Shown: piece after piece, positions 50,805-59,809 of the stretch
Numbering within the stretch: the first letter of the stretch is position 1
How the letters are laid out: each line of letters starts with the position of its first letter
Source: Bradyrhizobium yuanmingense
GTDB lineage: Bacteria; Pseudomonadota; Alphaproteobacteria; Rhizobiales; Xanthobacteraceae
Assembly (NCBI RefSeq): GCF_029167105.1
Contig: NZ_JARFML010000035.1
Coordinates: forward strand, 1-64,000
Length of the DNA: 64,000 nt
Reading direction: 5' to 3'
Program-made: the position numbers and the translations under genes
The notes under the pieces: model-generated
Seen by the model: the letters and a program-made list of their open reading frames with translations, nothing else
Databases searched by the model: none
What the model was told of the DNA's origin: nothing

Positions 50805-53009
50805 ATGAACGCCTATGTCGGAACATCAACGTCGCGCGTCGACGGCCGCGCCAAGGTCACCGGGGCCGCCAAATATGCTGGCGAGTTCGCAGCAGACCGT
50901 CTTCTTCACGGCTTCGTCGTCGAGGCCAGCATCGCGCGTGGGCGCATCGTTCGTCTCGACACCAGCGAGGCGCTGAAGGTGAAGGGCGTGGTCGACGTGC
51001 TCACGCATGAACATCGGCCGCCCCTCGCCGACAAGGACGAAGCCTGGAAGGATGAGGTGGCGCCGGAGAAGGGCTCGCCGCTCCGGCCGCTTTATGACAA
51101 CAGGATCAAGTTCAACGGCCAGCCGATTGCACTGGTCGTCGCGGAGGACTGGGAGACCGCCAAGTTCGCCGCAACCCGCGTTCGCGTCGAATATGAGCAG
51201 GAGGCGTTTGCGACCGATCTCGAATCCGAACGCGGCAAGGCCAAGAAAGTGGATCAACCGCACAAGCCGCGTGGTGATGCCGCAGCAGCCCTGGCGCGCG
51301 CGGCCGTGCGCCACGAGGCGGATTACGTCATCCCGACCGAGCACCACAACCCGATGGAGCTCTTCGCGACGACGGCCGTCTGGAACGGCAGTGGCGGGCT
51401 CACGGTCTACGACAAGACGCAGGGCGTCCAGAACGTCCAGAAGTTTCTCTGCAGCGTTTTCGCCAAGAAGCCGGACGACATCCGCGTGATCTCGCCCTAT
51501 GTCGGCGGCGCCTTCGGCTCGGGCCTGCGGCCGCAGCACCAGGTGGTGCTGGCAACCCTTGCCGCGCTCGCACTGAAGCGGTCCGTCCGCGTCGTGCTGA
51601 CGCGGCAGCAGATGTACGGCCTGGGCTATCGCCCCATGACCATCGAGCGCGTTGCGCTCGGTGCAAGGCCGGACGGCACGCTCGATGCAATCACCCACGA
51701 AGCCATTGCCGTGACCTCACGTTATGAGGATTTTTCGCGCAACGATACGGGCTGGGCCGAGCAGCTTTACAAGAGTCCCAATAGCAAGTTTGCGCATAAG
51801 CTGGTCGATCTCGACGTTTCGACACCCTGCGACATGCGCGCGCCGGGTGCGGCAACGGGCGTCTGCGCGCTCGAATGCGCCATGGACGAATTGGCCGTCG
51901 CGCTACAGCTCGATCCGGTCGAGCTGCGCCTGAGGTGCTACTCGGATCGCGACCAGAGCGAAGGCCTGCCTTACACCAGCAAGCAGCTGCGCGAATGCTA
52001 CGCCCGCGGCGCGGAAGCTTTTGGCTGGAGCCGCCGCAATCCCGCATCCCGCTCGATGCGCGACGGCAAGGAACTCGTCGGCTGGGGCATGGCGACCGGG
52101 GTGTGGGAAGCGCTGCAGATGCCGGTCGCCGTCCGCATCGTGCTGACGGCCAACGGCCATGCCGAGGTCTCCTGCGCCGCCTCCGACATCGGCACCGGCA
52201 CCTATACCATCGTGGCGCAGGTCGCGGCCGATGCCCTCGGGCTGCCGATCGAGAATATCAGCGTACGGCTCGCCGATTCGACCTTGCCGCAAGCCCCCGT
52301 CGAGGGCGGCTCCTGGATGGCGGCATCGAGCGCGCATGCGGTCTTGGGAGCGGCCGAAGAGATTCGCTGGGAGCTCGCATGTCTCGCCAAGGCCATGCCG
52401 GGCTCGCCGCTCGCTGACCTCGACGCCGCCAACGTCACCCTGACTGACGGCATGATCGTCAATAACGACAGGCGCGGAGCTGCCGTCTCGATTGCGGATG
52501 TCATGCGCCACAGCAAGCTCGAGCGGATCGAAAAGGAGAAGCTCAACCAATTCGCGGAAGATAAATCGCATGCCCGCAACACACATTCAGCGGTCTTCGC
52601 GGAGGTGAAGATCGACGAGGAGCTGGGGATTATCCGCGTCACCCGCATCGTGAATGCGGTCGCGGCCGGGCGCATCCTGAACACCAAGACCGGCCGCAGC
52701 CAGATCATGGGCGGGGTGGTCTGGGGAATTGGAATGGCGCTGCACGAGGAAACGGTGATGGATCACCGCTTCGGCCGCATCATGAACGCGAACATTGCCG
52801 AATACCACATTCCCGTGAACGCCGACGTCCACGACATAGACGTCATTTTCGTCGACGAGCCCGACGACCGCATCAACCGGATGGGCATCAAGGGGCTCGG
52901 CGAAATCGGCATCGTCGGCGTGCCGGCCGCGATTGCGAACGCCGTCTATCATGCGACCGGCAAGCGTATCCGGCGCTTCCCGATCACGCTGGACAAGCTG
53001 CTGGAGTGA
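50805..53009 (+). CDS. Molybdenum aldehyde dehydrogenase, catalytic subunit (PaoC-like)
   Basis: A 734-residue molybdopterin-binding subunit. N-terminal domain DGRAKVTGAAKYAGEFAADR; cofactor motifs YVGGAFGSGLRPQHQ, DMRAPGAATGVCALECAMDE and the catalytic Glu region KGLGEIGIVGVPAAIANAVY near 700. It oxidises aldehydes or N-heterocycles with water as oxygen source. Length and three-gene order match PaoABC/YagTSR. The Mo-cytosine dinucleotide inserting PaoD/XdhC-like chaperone is not next to it. Confidence 0.93.
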   Translation: MNAYVGTSTSRVDGRAKVTGAAKYAGEFAADRLLHGFVVEASIARGRIVRLDTSEALKVKGVVDVLTHEHRPPLADKDEAWKDEVAPEKGSPLRPLYDNRIKFNGQPIALVVAEDWETAKFAATRVRVEYEQEAFATDLESERGKAKKVDQPHKPRGDAAAALARAAVRHEADYVIPTEHHNPMELFATTAVWNGSGGLTVYDKTQGVQNVQKFLCSVFAKKPDDIRVISPYVGGAFGSGLRPQHQVVLATLAALALKRSVRVVLTRQQMYGLGYRPMTIERVALGARPDGTLDAITHEAIAVTSRYEDFSRNDTGWAEQLYKSPNSKFAHKLVDLDVSTPCDMRAPGAATGVCALECAMDELAVALQLDPVELRLRCYSDRDQSEGLPYTSKQLRECYARGAEAFGWSRRNPASRSMRDGKELVGWGMATGVWEALQMPVAVRIVLTANGHAEVSCAASDIGTGTYTIVAQVAADALGLPIENISVRLADSTLPQAPVEGGSWMAASSAHAVLGAAEEIRWELACLAKAMPGSPLADLDAANVTLTDGMIVNNDRRGAAVSIADVMRHSKLERIEKEKLNQFAEDKSHARNTHSAVFAEVKIDEELGIIRVTRIVNAVAAGRILNTKTGRSQIMGGVVWGIGMALHEETVMDHRFGRIMNANIAEYHIPVNADVHDIDVIFVDEPDDRINRMGIKGLGEIGIVGVPAAIANAVYHATGKRIRRFPITLDKLLE

Positions 53010-53105
53010 AGTCGCAAGCCAACCTTGCCGCAGCACTCGGGCATGTCATCCAGATGTCATCGAATGTGCAGAGAGCTGTATCTTCCTGCACATTCGGAAC
53101 CCGCC

Positions 53106-55463
53106 ATGGACTATTTCAAGCGCTTCAACTTCCTGTTCGCCGCCCCTGTGTTCGATGCCGACGATCTCGAAGGCGTCCGCTTCAACCAGATCATCGAGGA
53201 GATCCAGCGCTCCGGCTTCGAGGTGGTCCGGGCCCGCAAGCTGGAGGATGCCGAGATGGCGGTGCAGACCGATGCCGCGATCGGCTGCATGGTGGTGGAC
53301 TGGGGCAAGAAGGGCCTGGAAGGAAAGACCTCGGCGCTGATCAATCTGATGCGCCGCCGCGGCCTCGACTTCCCGATTATCCTCTTGATCCGCCGCAAGC
53401 GGTTCGAGGACCTGCCGGTCGAGGTGCTCGATTTCATCGACGGCTATGTCTTCCTCTCCGAGGAGACGCCAACCTTCATCGCCAAGAACTTGATCAGCCG
53501 GCTCAAGCAATATGCCGAAACGCTGAAGACGCCGTTCTTCGGCGCGCTGGTCGACTATGCCGAGGAAGGCAACCAGCTTTGGACCTGCCCGGGCCACAAT
53601 GGCGGCGTGTTCTACAACCGCAGCCCGATCGGGCGCGTGTTCGTCGAGCATCTCGGCGAATCCGTGTTCCGCGACGACCTCGACAATTCCGTGCTCGACC
53701 TCGGCGACCTCCTCACCCATGAGGGCCCGGCTCTGAGGGCGCAGAAGGAAGCGGCGGCGATCTTCGGCGCGGAAAAGACCTATTTCGTGCTCAACGGTAC
53801 CTCGACCTCGAACAAGGTCGCGCTCGGCGCCCTCGTCACCGACGGTGATCTCGTGCTGTTCGACCGCAACAACCACAAGGCCGCCCATCACGGCGCGCTG
53901 ATGATCAATGGCGGCATCCCGGTCTATGTGCCGACCGTTCGCAACGCCTGGGGGCTGATCGGCCCGATGCGCTGGGACCGGCTCGATGAGAAGGCCCTGC
54001 GCGAGGCGATCCGCAACCATCCCCTGGTGAACGATCGCGACGCCTGGCGCAAGGAGCGGCCGTTCCGCGTCGCCGTGGTCGAGCAGTGCACCTATGACGG
54101 CTCGATCCACAGCGCCGAGATGATCATCAAGCGCATCGGCCATCTCTGCGACTACATCCTGTTCGACGAGGCCTGGGCCGGCTTCATGAAGTTCCACCCC
54201 CTTTATGCCGGCCGCTTCGCCATGGGGCTGGCAAATCTTCCGCCCGACGCCCCCGGCATCATCGCGACGCAGTCGACCCACAAGCAGCTGGCAAGCTTCT
54301 CGCAGGCCTCGCAGATCCACATCAAGGACCGCCACATCCGCGGCCAGAAGCGCCGCGTCGAGCACCGCCGTTTCAACGAAAGCTTCATGCAGCACGCCTC
54401 GACCTCGCCGTTCTACCCGCTGTTCGCCTCGCTCGACGTCGGCGCACAGATGATGAAGGGCCGCTCCGGCGAAGTGCTGTGGGACGACACGATCCGGCTC
54501 GGCATCGAGCTGCGCAAGAAGATCCGCGCGATGCGCCGGGAGTTCGAGGAGAAAGAGCAGAATCTGGATCGCCGCTGGTTCTTCGAGCCATTCGTTCCCG
54601 ATCGCGTCGCCATTGCCGACGTCAGCCGCCCCGGCGCGGCGCATAACGTCGCCTGGGAGACCCTCTCGACCGACGAGCTCGCCACCAACCCCGCGCTGTG
54701 GCAGCTCTCTCCGGACACCAACTGGCACGGCTTTCCCGATCTCGCGGAAGGCTTTGCCATGACCGATCCAAACAAGCTGACCTTGCTCACCCCCGGATTC
54801 GATCGTGCGACCGGCGCCTACGCCGAGCACGGCATTCCCGCGCCGGTCGTCGCGCAATATCTGCGCGAGAATCGCATCGTCCCCGAGAAGAACGACCTCA
54901 ACTCCCTGCTCTTCCTGCTCACGCCCGGCGTCGAGGCGAGCAAGGCGGGCACGCTGATCTCCGGCCTCGTCGCGTTCAAGAGGCTGCACGACGACAATGC
55001 GCTGCTGGCCGATGTCATCCCCGAATTCTATCAAAGGCGGCAGGCGCGCTACGCCGGTGCGCGGCTGCGCGACCTCTGCGGCGAGATGCACCGTTTCTTC
55101 CGCGCCGCCGATGTCAGCGCGCTCCAGGCCCGGCAGTTCATGCCCGAGCACATGCCAGAGATCGCGATGTCGCCCCGCGATGCCGCGCGCTATCTGTTTA
55201 AGAACGACGTCGACTACCTCCCGATCGAGGCGATCGCCGGCCGAATCGCGACCACGCCGTTCGTGGTCTACCCGCCGGGCATCGCCACCATCGTGCCCGG
55301 CGAGCGGCTGACGGAACGGGCCAAGCCCATGATCGATTATCTCAAGATGTTCGAGACCTGCTTCAACACATTTCCGGGCTTCGACGTCGAGATCCAGGGC
55401 GTCTACAAGGAGGTCGATGCGAATGGGCGCATCGGGCTCTACACTTATGTCGTGACCGAGTAG
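53106..55463 (+). CDS. Orn/Lys/Arg decarboxylase
   Basis: A 785-residue PLP-dependent decarboxylase of the bacterial fold-III/aspartate-aminotransferase type. Residues 1-130 are the receiver-like wing domain; the PLP domain holds WTCPGHNGGVFYNRSPIGRV, LNGTSTSNKVALG, the PLP Asp in LFDEAWAGF and the Schiff-base Lys393 in STHKQLAS. The C-terminal domain starts near 620. It makes putrescine, cadaverine or agmatine; which amino acid cannot be told. The ATG at 53106 matches the family start. The gene for a GNAT enzyme begins 6 bp after its stop. Confidence 0.92.
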   Translation: MDYFKRFNFLFAAPVFDADDLEGVRFNQIIEEIQRSGFEVVRARKLEDAEMAVQTDAAIGCMVVDWGKKGLEGKTSALINLMRRRGLDFPIILLIRRKRFEDLPVEVLDFIDGYVFLSEETPTFIAKNLISRLKQYAETLKTPFFGALVDYAEEGNQLWTCPGHNGGVFYNRSPIGRVFVEHLGESVFRDDLDNSVLDLGDLLTHEGPALRAQKEAAAIFGAEKTYFVLNGTSTSNKVALGALVTDGDLVLFDRNNHKAAHHGALMINGGIPVYVPTVRNAWGLIGPMRWDRLDEKALREAIRNHPLVNDRDAWRKERPFRVAVVEQCTYDGSIHSAEMIIKRIGHLCDYILFDEAWAGFMKFHPLYAGRFAMGLANLPPDAPGIIATQSTHKQLASFSQASQIHIKDRHIRGQKRRVEHRRFNESFMQHASTSPFYPLFASLDVGAQMMKGRSGEVLWDDTIRLGIELRKKIRAMRREFEEKEQNLDRRWFFEPFVPDRVAIADVSRPGAAHNVAWETLSTDELATNPALWQLSPDTNWHGFPDLAEGFAMTDPNKLTLLTPGFDRATGAYAEHGIPAPVVAQYLRENRIVPEKNDLNSLLFLLTPGVEASKAGTLISGLVAFKRLHDDNALLADVIPEFYQRRQARYAGARLRDLCGEMHRFFRAADVSALQARQFMPEHMPEIAMSPRDAARYLFKNDVDYLPIEAIAGRIATTPFVVYPPGIATIVPGERLTERAKPMIDYLKMFETCFNTFPGFDVEIQGVYKEVDANGRIGLYTYVVTE

Positions 55464-55469
55464 GTGCCG

Positions 55470-56042
55470 ATGAACGAAGCGGCTGCGCGCGCGAGCGATG
55501 AACCCGTCCTGGTTCGGCCATCACGCGAGAGCGACGTCGAGGCGATGCTGGCGATCTACCGCCATCACGTCCGCAACGGCGTGCCGCGCGATGAAGGAAC
55601 CGGTGCGCCGGAGCCGGACGATCTGCGCGAGCGGCGCAAGAACCTGAAGCAGACCCGCCTGCCGCATCTGGTTGCGACCTGGCGCGGCGAAGTCGTCGGC
55701 TATGCCTATGCCGTGCTGTTCCGCAAGAGGCCGGCCTATCGATACACCGCCAAGCACTCGATCTACGTCCATCACGCTCATCTCGGCCGCGGGGTCGGAC
55801 GGCTGTTGCTGCAGGAATTGATCGACGCCTGCGCGGCGGCCGGCTTCCGCCAGATGATCGGCTATATCGATGCAGATAACGCGCCCTCGCTGGCGCTGCA
55901 CGGGCGGTTCGGTTTCGCACGCGCCGGCCTGCTCAGCGGCGTTGCCTATCGCCACGGCCGCTGGTCCGACACCGTCATGGTGCAACGCTCGCTCGGCGCG
56001 GGGACGACGACGCCCCCGCCCGTCACGGCACCCGGGCGTTAG
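55470..56042 (+). CDS. GNAT-family N-acetyltransferase (Pat/MddA-like)
   Basis: A 190-residue acetyltransferase: VRPSRESDVEAMLAIYRHHV at the N-terminus, acetyl-CoA motif HLGRGVGRLLLQELIDA near 107-123, and GYIDADNAPSLALHGRFGF near 133. It resembles the phosphinothricin/methionine-sulfone acetyltransferase group. Translation is probably coupled to the decarboxylase 6 bp upstream, so acetylation of the polyamine product is a reasonable guess. A GTG two codons earlier is an alternative start. The last 15 residues are a Pro/Thr tail. Confidence 0.87.
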   Translation: MNEAAARASDEPVLVRPSRESDVEAMLAIYRHHVRNGVPRDEGTGAPEPDDLRERRKNLKQTRLPHLVATWRGEVVGYAYAVLFRKRPAYRYTAKHSIYVHHAHLGRGVGRLLLQELIDACAAAGFRQMIGYIDADNAPSLALHGRFGFARAGLLSGVAYRHGRWSDTVMVQRSLGAGTTTPPPVTAPGR

Positions 56043-56045
56043 GCC

Positions 56046-56258
56046 CTAGGACGGGTAGTCGGCCGGTCTGACGTGGATACGGTCGGCATGCAGTGACCAG
56101 TGATGCAACGCCTGGTCCTTGCAGAACCTCGCTTTCGCCCGTTCCCTGGCCTCGTCCTCGTCGGCGGCGTCGATCTCGAGCGTGCCCTGGCAGACCTCGC
56201 ATTGCCGGCCGTATTCGCCGAGCACGTCCTTCATGAACCTGACGACATAAGTTGACAT
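56046..56258 (-). CDS. Small conserved hypothetical protein
   Basis: A 70-residue soluble protein, MSTYVVRFMKDVLGEYGRQC then a charged helical core (DAADEDEARERAKARFC) and ending HVRPADYPS. Two Cys in C-E-V-C could bind metal. GGGAGG precedes the ATG at 56258, better than the in-frame ATG nine codons upstream. Proteins with this MxTYxVRFMKDVLGxxGR start recur in Bradyrhizobium without assigned function. It converges on the GNAT gene. Confidence 0.65.
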   Translation of the reverse strand: MSTYVVRFMKDVLGEYGRQCEVCQGTLEIDAADEDEARERAKARFCKDQALHHWSLHADRIHVRPADYPS

Positions 56259-56395
56259 GGGACCTCCCTGCCTGCCCGCCGGCACTCTAGTCCCATTTAG
56301 GCCGGACGGGGAAAGGAGATTTTGACGCGGATCAAGGCTTGTCCAGTCCCGGCGAGAGATTCGTTGCGGAACCTGCCGCGCGGGTTTATGGGCAA

Positions 56396-57364
56396 ATGCC
56401 GGTCGCCAATAAGGAACTTGCCTTGCACTTTGTCTCCGATACCGAAGTCACGAAAGCTCTGACCTTTCCGATCCTTATTGCGGCCCTCGAAGAAGCGCAT
56501 CGCCGGCCGAAGATGGAAGTGCTGGACGCCTTCCTTGGAGACGAGAGGGGGCAATACGTCATCCGCAGCGCCGTCGATCCCGGCCGATACATGGCCAGCA
56601 AGATGTTCACCAGCTTTCCGGCCAATCTGGCCGAAGGCAGGATGCCGGCGGTGCAGGCCGTGTGCGTGCTGTTCGACGGCACCAATGGGCGGCCGCTGGC
56701 GGCGATGGACGGGACCGAGATCACGCATTGGCGCACCGCAGCCGACTCCGCGTTGGCCACGAAACTGCTCGCCCTGCCCAATCCCGAGACGCTGCTCTGC
56801 GTCGGGGCCGGCGAGATGTCCGAATGGCTGATCCGGGGTCATCGCACCGTGCGGCCGTCACTGGAGCGCGTGCTGATCTGGAATCGCAGCCCGGACCGGC
56901 GCGTGGATCTCGCTCAGCGCTTGGCGAAGGCCGGCATCAAGGCGGAAGCAATCACGGATCTCGACGCCGCGACGCGCGAGGCCGATGTCATTACCACCTG
57001 CACCCGCGCGCATCAGCCGCTGATCAAGGGCCGCAATCTGCGGCCGGGCACGCATCTGGACCTCGTCGGCGGCTACACACCGCAAACCCGGGAGGCTGAT
57101 GACGAGGCGGCCAAGCGCTCCCGCGTCTTCGTGGACCGGCGGGAATCCGCCTTCCACGGCGTCGGCGACATCCTGCAGCCGATCGCGAGCGGCGCGATCA
57201 GCGAGGCGGACGTCCTCGGCGACCTCTACGACCTCCTCGGCGACCTTGTGCAGGGGCGAACGTCACCGTCCGACATCACGTTCTTCAAGAACGCGGGCGG
57301 CGGCCATCTCGACCTCATGACCTGCGAGGCCGTGTTCCAGCAGCTCGGCGCAAAGCTGGGGTAG
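56396..57364 (+). CDS. Ornithine cyclodeaminase/mu-crystallin-family protein
   Basis: A 322-residue NAD(P)-binding enzyme. Substrate residues are around GRYMASKMFTSFPANLAEGR; the Rossmann motif is CVGAGEMSEWLIRGH near 140, and DLVGGYTPQTREADDEAAKR is typical of the family. Members deaminate and cyclise ornithine to proline, or reduce cyclic imines such as pyrroline-2-carboxylate, so activity is open. The ATG at 56396 starts near the family beginning; an upstream TTG is possible. It lies near the Orn/Lys/Arg decarboxylase but is a separate unit. Confidence 0.85.
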   Translation: MPVANKELALHFVSDTEVTKALTFPILIAALEEAHRRPKMEVLDAFLGDERGQYVIRSAVDPGRYMASKMFTSFPANLAEGRMPAVQAVCVLFDGTNGRPLAAMDGTEITHWRTAADSALATKLLALPNPETLLCVGAGEMSEWLIRGHRTVRPSLERVLIWNRSPDRRVDLAQRLAKAGIKAEAITDLDAATREADVITTCTRAHQPLIKGRNLRPGTHLDLVGGYTPQTREADDEAAKRSRVFVDRRESAFHGVGDILQPIASGAISEADVLGDLYDLLGDLVQGRTSPSDITFFKNAGGGHLDLMTCEAVFQQLGAKLG

Positions 57365-57400
57365 TGGCCCAGGCTGGCGAGACGCGGCCGACGTCAGCCC

Positions 57401-57841
57401 TCACGCCTTGATGTCGAGGAGCGTGTCTTGCGTGTCGGCGTAGGCCTGAATGACCTTCGCATTGGCAACGAAGCTGTACCTTGCGGTCACCAACTGAGCG
57501 AATTCGCTAGCAAGATCGACATTCGGCGCTGCGACCAGGCCGTCCTGGTTTGCGAAGGGAGCGCTCGGGTCGGGTTGCGCGGTATAGCTCGGCGATACCG
57601 TCGATACGGTCGCAACCGTACCGCCCGGCGTCGAACCGCTCGACTGGGAGACCTGATCGACTCGCAAGGGCACGTAGGCTGCAGGAAACGTTGGAGCAAT
57701 GCCCGCACCGGCCGATGCGCTCGACCCGCCTGACGCGGGTAGTGGGCCGGTCGTGCTGATGTTGGCGATATTGCTCGCGGCCACGTTCACGCGCAAACTC
57801 GCCGCAGAAAGTCCGGATGTCGCAATCGAAAGTATGCTCAT
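57401..57841 (-). CDS. Flagellar rod/hook-like protein, short, orphan
   Basis: A 146-residue protein. The N-terminus (SIATSGLSAASLRVNVAASN then IAN) is the flagellar basal-body rod pattern (A-x-S-G-L-x-A-x-x-x-R-x-x-x-x-A-x-N-I-A-N). The C-terminus (NVDLASEFAQLVTARYSFVA, NAKVIQAYADTQDTLLDIKA) is the FlgC/FlgG-type partner helix. The middle is Ser/Gly/Pro-rich. Both helices are intact, so it could polymerise. No flagellar gene is nearby, unlike normal rod genes. It may be an accessory axial protein or a domesticated duplicate. Confidence 0.78.
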   Translation of the reverse strand: MSILSIATSGLSAASLRVNVAASNIANISTTGPLPASGGSSASAGAGIAPTFPAAYVPLRVDQVSQSSGSTPGGTVATVSTVSPSYTAQPDPSAPFANQDGLVAAPNVDLASEFAQLVTARYSFVANAKVIQAYADTQDTLLDIKA

Positions 57842-57957
57842 GCTCCCTGACTACAGGAGAGGTCATAGGCGTTCATTCACGCCATCAGTAAAATGCACCG
57901 CTCTCTGTTTTCATCCTGATAACCAAGGATCGGCGCGCGACTGGGCTTCGCGCGCCC

Positions 57958-59007
57958 CTACCCCGGCGTCACGCCAAAAGCCTGCTTGAAGCGCTCGGCA
58001 TAGCGCGGCCAGGCTTCGGGATTGATGATGCGCGGCGGGCGCTTGCCGTCGAGCACATCCAGCACCTGCTCGGCGGCGATCCGGCCCATGTTCTGGCGCG
58101 CCTCGATGGTGACGCCTGCCGTGTGCGGGCTCGCCAGCACGTTGTCGAGCTGGAGCAGCGGATGCTCCGGCGGCGGCGGCTCCTTGGACCAGACGTCGAG
58201 GCCGGCGCCGGCGATGCGCTTGTCGCGCAGCGCCTGCAGCAGCGCGTCCTCGTCGTGGATGAAGCCGCGTGCGGTGGTGATGAAATAGGCATGCGGCTGC
58301 ATCAGCGCGAATTCGCGTGTGCTGATCAAGTTGCGGCTGCCCTTGTTGAGCGGGCATGAGATCGAGACGAAATCGGCGCGGCGCAACAGCTCGTCGAGCT
58401 CGACCTTCTCCCCGCCCCGCTCGGCCATCACCTCGGCCGACAAATACGGATCGTAGGCAAGCACTGTCATACCGAGCAGGCCCTTGCACAAGGCGGCGAT
58501 GCGCCGGCCGACATTACCGAGGCCGATGATGCCGACGGTCTTGCCCTCGACCTCGTTGCCGACCAGATCGTTGCGGTTCACGTCGCGCTCGCGGCGCAGC
58601 CGGCGATCCGACTGGATGATGCGCTTGGACAGCGTCAGCATCATCGCCAGCGCGTGCTCGGCGACCGAATGGGCGTTGCCGCCGGACTGGTTGACGACTA
58701 CAACGCCTGCCTCCGTGCAGGCCTCGACGTCGACGGGATCGAAGCCGGCACCGTTGCTGGAAACCAGCAGCAGGTTCGGCGTCCGCTTCAGGAAGGCGGC
58801 ATCGACATGGAAATGCGGGGCGAGCTCATCGCGGGCGGCGCCGACCTGGTAGACGTGGGCAGCGCCGAGGAGCGGCCCATAGACATCCTCAGGGCTTCCG
58901 TTTTCGATGCGATCGAGCCGCACGTCGGGCCGAGCCTTCAGGATGTCGATATAGATCGGATTGGCCAAATAATTGGAATAGACGACGCGCTTGTTGTTGA
59001 CGGACAT
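57958..59007 (-). CDS. D-2-hydroxyacid dehydrogenase (SerA-like)
   Basis: A 349-residue NAD-dependent dehydrogenase. NAD motif VGIIGLGNVGRRIAALCKGL near 170; catalytic Arg region ITTARGFIHD, Glu in LDVWSKEPPPPEHPL, His in ASPHTAGVTIEA. HSVAEHALAMMLTLSKRI is the family signature. It interconverts a 2-hydroxy acid and 2-keto acid in the cytoplasm. It is divergent from the split ThDP decarboxylase, so it may supply or drain that enzyme's 2-keto acid substrate. The start at 59007 is preferred over an upstream ATG. Confidence 0.87.
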   Translation of the reverse strand: MSVNNKRVVYSNYLANPIYIDILKARPDVRLDRIENGSPEDVYGPLLGAAHVYQVGAARDELAPHFHVDAAFLKRTPNLLLVSSNGAGFDPVDVEACTEAGVVVVNQSGGNAHSVAEHALAMMLTLSKRIIQSDRRLRRERDVNRNDLVGNEVEGKTVGIIGLGNVGRRIAALCKGLLGMTVLAYDPYLSAEVMAERGGEKVELDELLRRADFVSISCPLNKGSRNLISTREFALMQPHAYFITTARGFIHDEDALLQALRDKRIAGAGLDVWSKEPPPPEHPLLQLDNVLASPHTAGVTIEARQNMGRIAAEQVLDVLDGKRPPRIINPEAWPRYAERFKQAFGVTPG

Positions 59008-59249
59008 CAGGACCCTTCCGGCTCGTTCGCGGGAGATCCGCAAGGTCAGCGCGATGCGCGCCCGCCCGTGCCCCTCCCGTGTTCTGGTTGTCGCCGCTTA
59101 TGCCATGGCGGTGCCGGCCACGGCAGGCCTGCTGGCGCAGATCATGGTGCCGGCACGGACATGTTGACAATCCCGCCGCCTGCGTCAAGTTCGGCCGACC
59201 GCCGCGACGGCCACAACCAAGAAGCATGCGCGGCCCCAGGGAGAGCGCA

Positions 59250-59801
59250 ATGGCGATTGCGGAACAGCAGACGCAAGAGAGCCGCGACGGAAGCTGGCAC
59301 GGCATCGTCCTGCAAATCTTGAAGCGAAACGAGATCAGCCTGATCCCTTACGTGCCGGACCGCGTGCTCACGCCGCTGATCAAGAACCTGCACGCCGATC
59401 CTTTCTTCACCACTTTCGCGACCGCCCGCGAGGAAGAGGCCGTCGGTATCGTCGCCGGCGCCTGGATGGGCGGCCGGCGCGGCGCGGTGCTGATGCAGAC
59501 CTCCGGCTTTGCAACGCTCGCAAACGTGCTGGCCTCGCTTGCGGTGCCCTACCAGATCCCGCTGATCATGTTCGTGTCCGAGCGCGGCACGCTCGGCGAG
59601 TTCAACTACGGCCAGTCGCTGGTCTGCCGGACCATGCGACCGGTGCTGGATTCGCTGGCGCTGGAGCATCACACCATCACCCGGCTCGACGAGCTCGAAT
59701 TCATCACCGACCGCTCGATCAAGCAGGCCGTCACCACGCAGGCGCCGGTGGCGTTGATCCTCAACCCGCTGCTCACGGGCGGCAAGGTCTTCGACAAGTG
59801 A
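59250..59801 (+). CDS. ThDP-dependent decarboxylase, PYR subunit (ComD/sulfopyruvate type)
   Basis: A 183-residue protein carrying only the pyrimidine-binding domain of ThDP enzymes. The activating Glu is in ATAREEEAVGIVAGAWMGGR (about 60-79), followed by QTSGFATLANVLASLAVPYQ and LIMFVSERGTLGEFNYGQ. With the PP subunit downstream it forms a split decarboxylase like sulfopyruvate decarboxylase ComDE or phosphonopyruvate decarboxylase. GGGAGA precedes the ATG at 59250; longer readings lie in the spacer. Substrate unknown. Confidence 0.85.
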   Translation: MAIAEQQTQESRDGSWHGIVLQILKRNEISLIPYVPDRVLTPLIKNLHADPFFTTFATAREEEAVGIVAGAWMGGRRGAVLMQTSGFATLANVLASLAVPYQIPLIMFVSERGTLGEFNYGQSLVCRTMRPVLDSLALEHHTITRLDELEFITDRSIKQAVTTQAPVALILNPLLTGGKVFDK

Positions 59802-59809
59802 GGCCGGCC

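Noticed and set aside
53046..55151. Open frame of about 700 codons on the reverse strand
   Set aside because: It is antisense to the Orn/Lys/Arg decarboxylase, which has all its motifs; the composition is shadow-like (rich in Glu, His, Ala, Val).
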